A DNA stretch of 64,000 bases, from assembly GCA_964017195.1 (NCBI GenBank), contig OZ024891.1, positions 2,081,394-2,145,393 on the forward strand, in the 5' to 3' direction. A model generated the notes under the pieces. It worked only from the letters and a program-made list of their open reading frames with translations, was not told the DNA's origin and did no database searches. The DNA is from Siderastrea radians (lineage: Eukaryota; Cnidaria; Anthozoa; Scleractinia; Rhizangiidae). Made by a program: the position numbers and the translations under genes. Below are positions 1-11,375 of this stretch, piece after piece (the first letter of the stretch is position 1; the number at the start of each line of letters is the position of its first letter).

Positions 1-805
1 TGAGATAATGTTACGGTGGTATTTTATTTTATTTGTCATATAGTGTTCTTCGACAGGGAATACTTCATGTGCACTGACCTCGTCGCGTCTGGATGATTTT
101 TCCGATGTAGTTATTTATATACTGTAATCATAACAATATTTTTGCTGAGGAAGCTGGGCATTTTGGGGGGAAGCTTCTACCCCTCAAATACCCTAGATAG
201 AACCCTGCTAGAAATTGGTAGTACATCAAGACAAAAATCCCCTATTTGATTTTATTCTCTATTCTCCACACCCTTCCGCTGAACATTGTATTGATATTGG
301 AGGGAAGAGATTAGATTTTCATCATTTTTCACTCGTTATTTAATCCACCAGCCTTGTCCAAGCAGTAGTGGTAGTGAGAAGAATGGTGAGCCCTTAGTTG
401 GAGGGCATGCTCAATTCAACAGGCCGCAGAGAAAAAGGCATGAATCCAAAGGTGTTACTATGGCAACTGGATTGATTCCCTGGGAAGACGAGAGCATTCA
501 TCATGTTGGTTTTGTCACTGGAAAACATGGCCGCAAGTCGCAGTCTCCTGTTGTATCGCCCGGTAGGTTACAAACGAAGTGGACTGGATAAGTGGGAAGT
601 TACGAGGAAAGGCAGTGTATGATACTGTTAGCAAGTTTTTGAGAAACTCAAACACGTGCTTAGATACATGTGAACTGGCTAACTGTGGGGGGAGGGGGAT
701 GGCAATGGATACAATCCAGGGAGACTTGAGAATAAACCTTAGATCATAGGAAGCCCAACAATAATTCTTTGATTTTGTGGAACACTTTTCTAAAGGTGTC
801 AGGAT
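1..805. other. intergenic, nothing recognised
   Basis: No open frame with plausible coding character, no tRNA-like fold and no clear terminal repeats were seen in this stretch. Confidence 0.4.
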
Positions 806-966
806 TTATGAGCAAATCCGTACAAGAATCAAACAAAATCTCAAATGAGCAGCACAGCTCAAGAAATCAAATTCGCTCTTCTTTTGCATGGTGGTAGCCC
901 TTAGTAAGTTTACAAACGCTGTGTAGTTTTTTCCTTGAAATAGCTCTTCATTTCTGAGAAAAGCAA
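806..966 (-). repeat. inverted duplicate of 4245-4390
   Basis: About 150 bp are shared in opposite orientation with 4245-4390. Both copies contain the same run from the TTTCTCAGAAAT side through AAACTACACAGCGTTTGTA to CGGATTTGCTC. The copies differ by substitutions and one small indel near the Cys/Ala-rich end. Confidence 0.7.
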
Positions 967-1165
967 ATAAATCCATTTCCAGCTCTATGCTCGATTTGAT
1001 GAGACCAAGAACGGTTGAAATTCCTTCATGTTCACTTGACTCGCCTATCAAACTGCTGAACTGAGAAAAGCTGTATAAAGATAAATTTCTGCTTATTTCA
1101 TTAGTTTTCAAGAAGAAGTAATTGTATATTGTTATCAAAGAGAGATTAGTCAGTTCAAAAGTCAT
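806..1165 (-). CDS. unrecognised 119-aa ORF, possibly an exon
   Basis: An ATG-initiated frame of 119 codons runs on the minus strand. I do not recognise the protein. It has no signal peptide or membrane segment that I can defend and no catalytic motif. The reason to list it is that its C-terminal half (residues about 70-119, containing NEELFQGKNYTAF and MQKKSEFDF) is found again in inverted orientation at about 4245-4390, where the protein-level pattern FQGKNYTAF and MQKKSEFDF is kept although neighbouring bases have changed. This could be a real exon that was duplicated, or an ORF carried inside a repeat. Start and end are uncertain, because a coral gene here would probably be spliced. Confidence 0.3.
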   Translation of the reverse strand: MTFELTNLSLITIYNYFFLKTNEISRNLSLYSFSQFSSLIGESSEHEGISTVLGLIKSSIELEMDLFAFLRNEELFQGKNYTAFVNLLRATTMQKKSEFDFLSCAAHLRFCLILVRICS

Positions 1166-2132
1166 GTATTATTATTTTACTAGCCCCCTCCCCTCTCAAT
1201 TTGTTACCATTAGCTAAACCCACAGGAACAAGGACACCTGTTTTCTGAAAAATAACAGATTTGATACCTCCTTCCCCACTCCTCTGTCACCTTTGTGGTA
1301 GTTTTCCTTTTCCAGCTCTGCGTTGGGCGATTTCAGGAGGAACTTGGCATGCACTCCAGTTCCTCCGCCATCCAATGCCCAGCTCGGATCGCTGAAAGGG
1401 ACAGATAGCGTAAAATTTGCACTGCATAAAAGCTGGTTCTTGTGCGTACAAGCCGCTAAGCTCTGTCTCGCTTTGAACTCCAGAGAATGATCATCAAGCG
1501 GACTGATGGCTACTTACATATTTCTGACATGTTAATAAAGGAACAAGTTCAGTCGACTTTTTTTTCTGTCTCGACCATGTAGGAACAAAAACTGCCGACG
1601 ATGGATTAAAAAGAACAAGAAAGAAAGTTTCGTTCACGCGAAAAGACCAGCAAAAAAGCGCAAACTCGCGTTGCTGTTGAATTCAGGATTGTAGTTCGAC
1701 ACGTGGGAAATGTAAAATATACATATCAAATGCGGTTAATCTACAGAATTATGTTACGCATTCGAGGATACTCAGAAAATGTTCATGACTCACTGGTACA
1801 AGGGAGAAATTGATACATATTTCCCCCCAGGAACTCCAAATGTGTTCTTTTGCCGTCTATTTCCGAAGTTTATAATTTGTGAAAATCCTCCAAAAGTGAC
1901 ATGAGGTTTTATGTAAACGGCAGAAGTACATCGATTCCAGTCGAAAAATTGGCCGCTTTGAAATGTCAATATTTAAACAAATGCAGGGACAAAACGCAAA
2001 CCGCCAGTTCATCACACCGTACTATATTTGCGTTACGGCAGACAAATCAGTCATAACTTTGCCTTAACTTCTCGGGATTATTCTTGTGGGCTAAATTCGC
2101 GAAATATATGACGATGTGCGAAAACCCGCTAT
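1166..2132. other. intergenic, nothing recognised
   Basis: No supportable gene or repeat structure was found. The small open frames here are short and lack coding character. Confidence 0.35.
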
Positions 2133-2139
2133 AAAAGTG

Positions 2140-3193
2140 CCCGGCCTGTCTAATCGATGCAATCCGATAGTCGATAAAATCGATCGTAATCGATATTAAT
2201 CAATAGCAATTAATCGATTGATATCGGAAATCGATAAAAGTCGAAGATCGTAAACGTTGTGAGTATCGATTTCCATCGATTTTCATCAATTTTCATCGAT
2301 TGATACTTTTGCGCTGTGCTCAAGTCCTTGTGTACCTAAATTCTTCCCTTCGTAACGTTTTAAAAAATAAGAGGAACTTGATTGAAAGCGTGTCATGAAA
2401 ACCATTTCTTGTCGTAAAGTCTCGTTAGTTGAAAGCCGTGACACGGGACAATATGTTCTCTCAATAACCCTCTCTAATCTCTATGAACAGACGTGGTTTC
2501 GTTGAACGACGTTTCTTCAGTTAAAGTACCGATTACTACGTAAAATAACAAGAGATCCTCCGTGCACAGACTAAATTATAGCGCAGAGAAAAATTCACCT
2601 CTTCGCAGGTTCCAATCAAATGGTATCCAACCCTCTAAAAATCAAAACACGACGAAACAGATTAATATTTATTAGAGTGTTTGGTTATAGTACGTAACAG
2701 AAACAGTTTTCGAGTCCTTTGCTCATTATAATGCAGCTACAGCAGCCCTACCAGAACTTGACCAAATGTATTGGCTGACACATTTACTTGAGCCGCTGCA
2801 AAGCCAATTTTTTTCTCGAGGACAAAAGATTCTCCCGTGCTCACTTTAAATGGGCACTCGTGGTAGCCCTTCACTACACCTTCTAATACAACATTCATTT
2901 TACTCGTGATTTTAAGACTGTGTTATGTTCCACGCGAATAACGGATGCGTTGAGGGGTTGAATTTCAACGCATCCGCTTACAAGACGTTGTAAGAAATCA
3001 TAAATTACTTATTTATTAAAACCGATAATAATCAGTAAAATCGATAAAAATCGATACAATCAGGAGGAATTGTGAGTATCGATGTTCATCGATTAATGGA
3101 ACGAATCAATAATAATCGATTAATTTTTATCGATTATATTGATTATATTGATTGCTTTCCGATGATCGATTTTCATCGATTGGACAGGCCGGG
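2140..3193. mobile_element. non-autonomous TIR transposon, ATCGAT-rich ends
   Basis: The two ends are inverted copies beginning CCCGGCCTGTC and followed by AATCGATG. The element is flanked by the 7-bp direct repeat AAAAGTG (2133-2139 and 3194-3200), a target-site duplication. About 150 bp next to each end are packed with ATCGAT palindromes and AATCGATTA-like words, while the middle is ordinary AT-rich DNA. There is no transposase frame, so movement would need a helper in trans. A 7- or 8-bp duplication would suit hAT- or P-like enzymes, but the family is not determined. Confidence 0.75.
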
Positions 3194-3200
3194 AAAAGTG

Positions 3201-4244
3201 GAAAATCCTATCATGATCACGTGCACTGGTCAGGATGTATGCAAATTTTTGTATCGTCTTGTAACCGTTTGTCACATCTTGTCGACAGGTAAACATCAGA
3301 AACAACTGCGCGATGGAAAATCTCCCCATGGACACTTGAAGTAATTGCTTTTACGACTAATTTAAAGGATTATTTAGCAGATTTGACGGGAATACTTTGT
3401 CCATAGCACAAGGAGAGGAAAAATATAAATAAGCAGAATTGAAACATTTCGGTTGGATCAGAATGTTCGCCGTTCGGTGAAAATGAAGAAGAACGGTATA
3501 CGTATGTATGGAACGTAAGCACAAAGCAAACACTTTGGACCACTTAGAATAACATATCCGTGTACAGGTTAGTATATTTAAGTAGTTTCATGCGTCAACG
3601 TTGCCGATATCTGTCGATATTTCCAACTGAAGGAATTTTACGCCAGGTCACTCATGGTCACGCAGTCATCAGATGGCGTGATTGTGCTTTGAAAGCACGA
3701 TTTTAAAAAGTTTCCTGAATATTCTAAAATCATTTGCCCAAACAAACCTTTACGTAATTTGAAAGTACAGCATCATTAGTCTTTAAAACCTAAGCCGGTT
3801 TTATGAAATTCCAAGTAAAGGCACATGGTGAAACTCGGCGTTCTTTTTTTATTTTTTATTTCTTATTTTTTACTTTTATTTTTTTTAAATTTATTTATTC
3901 ATTTACAACACATACATAAGTACATACAAACACAGAATTACAAAGAATTACAAATTAGATTTACAAAACTAAAACAGCCGCGCAACAGCTCGGCGTTCTT
4001 TTTGACCCATCGATTGAGGCAACAAACAGGAGCCTTACTCTTTAAAATTCCCTTGAAAACTAAGATTAGTCTTAAGTTTATAAAATCATAAGGTTTGGAC
4101 GACGAAGAGTCATACAAAAAGTTGGTAATATTACAGCCTTCCCCAGTTCAATAGTTTTGATACGCGAGTCGAGTGAACTTGAAGGAATTTTAAACCTTCC
4201 TGGTCTTGCAAAATCGAGCTTAGAGCTATGAACCGAGGTTTTCG
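3201..4244. other. intergenic, T-rich patch
   Basis: There is a T-rich tract at about 3843-3895. No gene, RNA or transposon ends were recognised. Confidence 0.35.
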
Positions 4245-4390
4245 TTTTTCTCAGAAATAAAAAGTTATTTCAAGGAAAAAACTACACAGCGTTTGTATAC
4301 TTACAAAGGGCTACCACCATGCAAAAGAAGAGCGAATTTGATTTTTCAACCTTTGCCGCTCAATGTTTAATCTTTGTACGGATTTGCTCT
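4245..4390 (+). repeat. inverted duplicate of 806-966
   Basis: This is the plus-strand copy of the segment described at 806-966. Read on this strand it still encodes FQGKNYTAF and MQKKSEFDF, then runs into a (TAA)n tract at 4392. The copy ends at the microsatellite, so a repeat-mediated origin is likely. Confidence 0.65.
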
Positions 4391-4391
4391 T

Positions 4392-4421
4392 ATAATAATA
4401 ATAATAGTAATAATAATAATA
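4392..4421. repeat. (TAA)n microsatellite
   Basis: Short TAA run with one interruption (TAG), followed by AGGCTTTATTTAAGGACGG. Confidence 0.9.
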
Positions 4422-4715
4422 GGCTTTATTTAAGGACGGTAAACACTTGACAGTAGTAAAAAACACTGATAACTTCGTGGCCCTCGCTAGAATTACAAAT
4501 TAAGCATTGAGAATGGGTAACTAAGGCGGAGGTGGAAACGGATTACAATGTCTACAAATCTGAAACGTTCGGGTTTGAAACAGAACTTCTTTTCTTATTA
4601 ACATGCAGACTCGTTCATTTATATTTCGTAGCTTCAGGTGTTTAGGTTTTGCCTGTAATAACTACAGACTCCCTGTGACTGAATAATATATATATACTTC
4701 ATCTTCTCTCTTTAG

Positions 4716-5263
4716 GAATAGTCCAAATCGGTCAAGTGCTGGGTGAGGAAAGCCCCATTTCTGGTGATTCAAAGAGGACTACTGGGCTTCACAAAGCTCC
4801 TGAAAGTCCCCCCAGGAATCCAGAACCAGGTATGCTATTCCTTGTAACTGTGAGACTTAAAGCATTTAGTTGGAATATTTGTACATTAAAGAAGGTCTAA
4901 AATAAGCTTTGGAAATCCCACGTCCTGCCTTTGTTAAAGCCCAATCCGTGCTAAATGAGTGATCCCGCGTGGGAATGGTGCAAAATGACTGATTTGCTGT
5001 TGTCATGTTCATTCGTGGACAAAAATATTTGAGACAAATGCAAAACTACGCGGTTATTTCTTTGTCTACTGACTGAAAGCACAGACAAGATCGTAAAAAG
5101 TGCTTTCTCCTCTCCTTCAGTGTTGTTTGGAAGGTCTGCCAGACAGGTTTTTAGAAAATTTCGGCAGCAAAACGTTGATGAGAGGAAGACGGTAACAGTT
5201 GTCCCAGATTGCAAAGAGCTCGATTCTTTTTTGCGTCCCGTCTACAAGAGTTTTCTTTCTTGA
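4716..5263 (+). CDS. candidate last two exons of an unrecognised gene
   Basis: Two open segments are bounded by good splice signals. Exon A (4716-4829) follows a pyrimidine tract ending CTCTCTTTAG and is followed by donor GTATGC. Exon B (5121-5263) follows CTCCTCTCCTTCAG and ends at TGA (5261-5263). Exon A ends after one base of a codon and exon B starts with the two completing bases, so they join in frame across a 291-bp intron. Exon A is Pro/Ser/Gly-rich (it includes HKAPESPPRNPEP). Exon B is basic (it includes FGRSARQVFRKFRQQ). I recognise no domain. Upstream exons were not identified. These could be chance splice-like sites, so this is a low-confidence model. Confidence 0.35.
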
Positions 5264-8252
5264 AAGGAGATATGTCCGAACAAGTCTCCATTTTGGTCAG
5301 ACAAAACAGACATGTGGTCGGACGTGTTTTTAAATTATGGAAGTCTTTTTGAAATAATTATTTCTTATCATCACTTACTTATTATTTGGTAAAAAAAATT
5401 GTCCGGACATAATGTCCGACCATAGTTAAGATTTCGTCGGACGTGGGCCGATTTTAGTCGGATGTTGTCCGATGACCGACAGTTATTTGCAGCTCAGACC
5501 TGTTTTGACCCACATTATAGCAGTCTTAGGAGCACAACTTGTCTTTCCAGGAGCCGCTCCTTCAACCATTTCACTGACATTCCAGTTTAATTCTGGTGTC
5601 TCACCTCGCGAACAAAGCTCTTCGCCGCCACAAAGGCAACCTGTCTTCCCTCCGCAGCTGAAGAACTTCTTCAGGCCGCATGGACCTCCGCACAGATAAC
5701 ACAGATCAATACAATGACTTATCGGCAGCAACAGTCCTGTTTCTTTCTTCAACTGGAGAACGTCTGCAGCTTCAGTATATGGAGCACCGCACAGAAAGAA
5801 CAGATTCAAAAAATACAGTGAGTGCGCCGATATAGCGGTATGTCCCGTTCCAAAGCATCCATTGCCTTGTTAAAAACTGCTTGCAGGAGAAACGACTGGC
5901 TTCACAGTATCTGTTTGTTATATTAGGAGTTACGTTAGCTTACGCCCGAGTTCTTTTTGTCGGGATTGCACTGCAACGTACCCATATCCATAGTCCGAGG
6001 AACACATACCTTGGCCGCTAAGTGTGAATCCAGTATCATTATCAGAGCCCATGTTCCTTTTGTTCAGCACCAAGGAAGCGGAAAAGCGATTGGTCTCGGC
6101 GTGTAGGCTCTGGTAACGAGTTTGGTGTGAATCTCGTCTCCGAGAACTGTCTGAGATTGCAATTATCGTCAGAGGTGTCGCTAAGTGACATGATCTATGC
6201 TTAAACGACAAGCTTACGTAATAACTTTCAGTGTGTTTAAGAGTGCTTGGCGATTTACTGATGAGATAACAAGAACACCAGATGAGATAGCGAGAACAAT
6301 TTGGACACAGCTCAGAAACGCTTAAAGGTTTTTCATGACTGTCGTCCTAAACTAAGGTCTTTCGAGACTTCCCTATCATGAGAGCCGGAAAAAGATATTA
6401 ACCTATTCTGTTGCTAGACTACCAGCAGACTTCCTATTTTCCTTAGATCAGATCCTACGCGCGAGCGGGAATGCATAAATTCTGGAAATCAGCGGTAAAA
6501 ACAAGGAGGGATTGACGGCTTCGTCGCTCAACGCTCGAGCCTCGATCTTTTCGCGATGTATTTGTGCTAAAAAAGTAAGAGAAGATAGATGCCGCTCTCA
6601 GTATATTTTGTGACAGGAAAATTTTGCCTCATGAAATTTTGGCTTTTTTTCGTGATGTTTTTCGTAATGCGAAAATTTGATGTCGCGGAAAAGGGAGGTC
6701 GATTATTTATTAGCAGCAAGGCCCAGTTCAAACGTCGAACTTTTCATGTGCCAAACCTAATGCAAATTAGCAAAAACAAAATCTTTAAATTATTGTTTCT
6801 GTAATTATGTAATTCAACTCGTGGCAACTTGGTCTAAGTAAAGTAGAGCCACCAGACTAGCGCTAATAGTTTTTTAAAATGCATTGGGTCAAATTTTATA
6901 TTTATTTATGTTTTTGTATGTTTTCGCCTTTATATTTTAGCACCGTTTTTACCACGTGAATAAAATGAATTTTCTTTGTAGTCTTTTAAGTGGTATTTTT
7001 ATATGGATAGTATTATGTTCTATCAGTTCGAAGGGATGCATGACGGTTGATTCGTTGAAAGTCAACAACTCAACAGGCATACATGAGAGGCGGCTGTATT
7101 CGCATGCTAAGAGGTTGCCAACTTTTTTGATAGTCACAAAAGCCAACTCGTATTTTCAACACGAGCTTATTTTCCCACGTGAAGGCAAATTCACATAAAG
7201 GGCTTCTCGGGTAGGTTTTGCAAGAGGGCGAGGGTAAAGAAGCGCCGCTAGTAGTATGGCCGCTGATGTTTGTTTTTTTCACTCTTAAATTACCACACCG
7301 CTTCGTCATCCACTGTGCATTATTAGAGGATTTACCCTTGGCCTAGCGAAATCTGTTTGTTTTATTCATTGCAATAACAATTTTTGATGCATAAAGACAC
7401 GTGAATGCAAAATTTATTAGCCGGTTGAAAATTAATATGGTCAAGTATAAACTTCCTTTTCTATTGAAGTTTTCATTGTTTTTATCTCAGCGGTGCAAAG
7501 AGGTTTGGCTTTCAGTTTTTTGTCGAGGTCAGGCGCGCGTTATTTCCCGCTATTAGATACGTCATTCGTGTGTCTGGGCTCAAATAAGAAACTGCTGTGG
7601 ACCAATCACATTGCACGTTTCACACAGTGTATTATGTAAGTGCTTTATAGTTAGCACGAAAACAAACCGAACAAAATGAACTGTTATTACGAATTTATTG
7701 CATTCATGATATGATAAATATACTGACTGGCTTGTAGAAACATACCCAGCCTTCAAAAATTAAGACGTACTGATTAGTAAAATATAGATTTCAGTTTTCA
7801 CGAACCACTTGGTTTGCTTAGCAGAGTGTCTTTCGGTCTTCGAAACATAACTAGCCTTTGCAAATTAACATCGAAGCCCCGAGACCACCTGGGGTTTGAA
7901 TTCAACTATTAGTAACCGATTGTCTCAAACGATTGATAGAGGAGGCAATTGGCATTGACCGCATTATTGGCTTCAAGTTGTCTTCCGCTTTTAACGACAA
8001 AACCAGATTTTGTAGTTTAATACGGAAACAACAAGAATAGGAGAAGTGAAATATTCAACAGGAGGTATTGCGATCGGATTTTTTTTTTCAAAAGGGAGTT
8101 ATTTAAGGACGAAATCAAACAAGGAAAAACGGATACACATACCCAGTTGGTCCGCTTACGGGTGCATGAACACTTTGGGCTGGTAGAGGACTGTCTGGTA
8201 TCCGTCTATTAACTATTAACTTTAAATTCTAATTTTCAATCACCCGGCTTCA
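5264..8252. other. intergenic, scattered GTCCGAC words
   Basis: Between about 5275 and 5480 the words GTCGGAC and GTCCGAC occur several times in both orientations and look like repeat debris. The rest shows no gene, RNA or transposon termini that I can support. Confidence 0.3.
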
Positions 8253-8948
8253 ACTCCGGATCTTCGCGGGTGTCCTCCCCTGTCCTCCGGGGGAAAAATT
8301 CGTGTGCGCGCCATTTTAAAGGAAAACACGGCAAACTATATATTGTTGGAAAGGTTAACAAATTTAGATTTCGGAAAAAATATGAATTCCCGGTTTTTTT
8401 AATTCTGCAAAGGAAAATTGCAAAAATGACCACGCGTCGTTCAAATGATTAATGAATTAATAGGGTATCAAAAAATTCGGCTGATTTCTGTGAAATTTGG
8501 CCTGAACATTCCTTAGATGTTGTGAAACCAAACTGTTTCGGGGATTTTTGAAATTTATAATATTTTACCCGTGGCGATCTTTAATGCAATGCGCATCGCT
8601 TATTCTTTGTGTCTCGAACTTGACAGATTAATTAAAAAATAGCCAGTCAGAATATAAAAAAATGCTCACACAGTTTTGATGATTGATCCTTTGTGATTAA
8701 CACTGTGCAGTTATTTTGCCAATGCACTTGGATTTGATACCCTATTAATGCAACTGAATGACACATGGTCATTTTCGTGGTTGTTTGTGATTTTCTTTTC
8801 CAGAATTGAAGAAACCGGCGATTCATACTTTTTTTTCCCGAAATCTACATTTATTAACCTTTCCAACGATATATAGTTTGCTGTGTTTTCCTTTAAAATG
8901 GCGCGCATACGAATCTTTTCCCGGAGGACACCCGCGAAGGTCCGGAGT
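8253..8948. mobile_element. fold-back element with arms of about 215 bp
   Basis: The left arm (about 8253-8471) and right arm (about 8733-8948) are inverted copies. Both contain CTTCGCGGGTGTCCTCC, CGCGCCATTTTAAAGG, TTGGAAAGGTTAA and TAGGGTATCAAA in the same order when one arm is reverse-complemented. The roughly 260-bp centre is unrelated. The left arm has a short extra stretch near CCTGTCCTCC. No protein is encoded. It abuts the next element at 8953. Confidence 0.75.
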
Positions 8949-8952
8949 AACC

Positions 8953-9580
8953 TTAAGGTGGCTCCCTATAGTTTTATGACCGCGCGCGCGCTGATGTTGT
9001 GAGCTGTAGTAATCTGCGCGCGCTCACATAAATCGTAGGTTTTTCCTGGTATTCATGACGTCAGCATAGCCAAAATAAGCAAAGTTAACAGTAAATTTTC
9101 TCGCGTTTCCTTCGGTGAATTTCTTTTAAATTTTGCACAATTTGAGATACTAACGCTACCTTTTACATATTATTTTTTGGAAAAATTCCGTTCGAGCAAT
9201 CCAGTTTAATGGTTAAAAATAAAAAGTCACGTGATATCGGTCAATCCGTCTGAACGACCCCATATTTTTCTCCTGAAAAATGTTAGTCAAAATCGTTTTC
9301 ATAAAATAGGAAAGTTTAAACAAATTTCACCGAGGGAAAATCAAAAAATTTAAGAAAAAAGACGAATTAATGGGAAATATCTGTCATTCTTGAGATGCTT
9401 TGTTGCCACGAAAACGGCCTGTCTAAGAAGCAAAACCTGGAAAATAAGGGTAATTATGTTGGTAACCTTACTGGTAAAATTCAGGAACAAAGATTGCAAG
9501 ACAACAGAACTAGGGCTTCTTTTGCAAGTCTTGCCAGTTCGTATAGTCATTTTTGTAGAAACTCTAGGGAGCCACCTTAA
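8953..9580. mobile_element. TTAAGG-ended non-autonomous DNA element
   Basis: The first and last bases form a terminal inverted repeat beginning TTAAGGTGGCTCCCTA. Similarity continues weakly for about 10 more bases (TAGTTT versus GAGTTT). TTAA at both tips could be a target duplication, as for Kolobok- or piggyBac-type elements, or part of the terminus. The overlapping open frames at 9350-9664 lie inside the element on both strands and look like chance. Confidence 0.7.
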
Positions 9581-9907
9581 ATGGTCTCGTCCCCCCAATA
9601 ATTTCGTAAACTCGCCTTTTCTGCTTTGAAAAGTTCTAAAATTCGCCCCAAAATTTTCAAGCATCTATTGCGCCACGAACTATGACCCTATTGAGGTATG
9701 TTTGGCTCAAAAGAAGCCTCGGCGAGATAAAAAATGTGACAGCGCTGAAATAGGTTAAAGAGGAGCATTTATTCGTACTGCCCCCTTCAAAGGCGACTTG
9801 TCGTAGCTGTCATGCAGCTAATTGGTAAGATAAAGTTGTTAGGTGCCAGACACCGCATTATTGGTCAAACGAAGTGTCTTTCGCTGTTAGCAATACAATT
9901 AGCCGAG
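9581..9907. other. spacer between two transposons
   Basis: Nothing recognised between the TTAAGG element and the TA-flanked MITE. Confidence 0.4.
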
Positions 9908-10403
9908 TACCGTGTGGCACTAAATTTTTGCGGGAGTTTAATTTTGCGGATTGGTGATTTCTTGTGTTTTGCGGAAACTAATTTTTGCGTTTGGGAAAGA
10001 CTGGTTTTTCTTGCTGGGAATTAATTTTCGCGATTTTCTGAAAGTCGCATTCAAATAGAAATGATAACATTTTCGTTTTTTATTTGAGCACATGCAAAAG
10101 AAAGACGGGAAAAAAAAAACAGGCGAATGTAAAACAGATCAGATTAATCAATGTCACTCTATTACAGTGGATCGGCAATAACTACAGTACCACTTGATGT
10201 ACACTGTATTAGCCACCGAGTTATCTATAGCGTTTTCTCCTTCAAACCAGTATTTTTGTAGATAACTTCTGCAGTAGAGTAAATTTTCGCTGGAAAAAAA
10301 ATTTGCGGTAATTTTATTTTGTGGAACTTTTTCTTGCGGATCGCGAAAAAACCCGCAAAAATCGAAAAAATTAGAACCCGCAAAAATTTAGTGCCACACG
10401 GTA
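9908..10403. mobile_element. MITE with TA target duplication
   Basis: Perfect inverted ends of about 25 bp start CCGTGTGGCACTAAATTTTT and are bounded by TA on both sides, so the pattern is TA-CCGTGTGG...CCACACGG-TA. Subterminal regions are rich in TTTTGCGG words in inverted orientation. A TA duplication and short size suit a Tc1/mariner-mobilised MITE. No transposase is encoded. Confidence 0.8.
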
Positions 10404-11375
10404 ACTGAAAAGAAAAGAAAAAACTCTGAATTTGCATTCAACTGTCATTGGAGATGAATTGTCACAGTTGCTTGTTTATAAAAAAGATGTCAGGTGCCAT
10501 TGTTCGGATTTGGCTTATTAAGGTGTCTTCTTAGCCAAGTGTAACCAGTGTTTACAAACCAAGATTTAAATTAATAATAAAAAAATCTTAACTCGTAGGT
10601 CAAATAAAGATGACAGCCGGTCTCCAGTAACAGTATTGGCTTAGCAAAAAATCTTACCTTGGCAACTATACCAGCTTTTGCCGTTTTGCAAGTTAAACAA
10701 AATAAACTTTAGATTTACGTGTATGCTCGTTCGCCCTGCTGTGAGGAAGATTGAGGGCTTTGTGATCTATGGCAAATTTATTATTAGACTGTGCTAATTA
10801 AGAATGGAAAAAAGATCTTCAAGTTGGTCAATAATCATGAATTGTCGGTCCTGGTTGGTCACATGACGATAACAGATCTACTAGTAACACTGTCGGCTTA
10901 GTAAATTTCAGAGATCTCAGACTGATCTTAGCAGCATCACCAACATATACCCATAACAACCTAGAGAAGGGCAGGTGGAGGCAGATTTAAATCGATCTTG
11001 TTGCTAGTAAAAGAAAAACACGACAAGCTGTCAAGCGATCAAAACTGCAACTTCTAATACCGCAAAGGGCGGCCAAGCGACCTTTCCCGTGCGGATAGAT
11101 TTCACTAATATAAATATTTCGGGCATACTGATCAATTGGGAAGGCTATTATGGCGAAATTTAACTCCTCCATGCCCTGCAGCAATTTAGAAGCGATTAAA
11201 TACAAACATATGATAATATTTGACGGATGTTTTCAATAATCCGCTAAGATTGAGCACCAAATTAAATTCGAATGTTCACCTGAACGCCGGATTGTTATAA
11301 CAGTGGAACAATGAACGTTGCTACAAGGGAGCTTTTACTGTAAAGGAAACCTCGTGGTAGCTGGCGCGTTAAACT
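10404..11375. other. intergenic upstream of first receptor
   Basis: Nothing recognised. No clear TATA box was found in the last 150 bp before the receptor ATG at 11376. Confidence 0.35.

Noticed and set aside
5483..5809. Cys-rich 108-residue minus-strand ORF, with an overlapping plus-strand ORF at 5472-5699
   Set aside because: The cysteine and glycine pattern is suggestive, but there are no splice sites, no ATG that I could support and no known domain. Both strands are open, so I could not choose.
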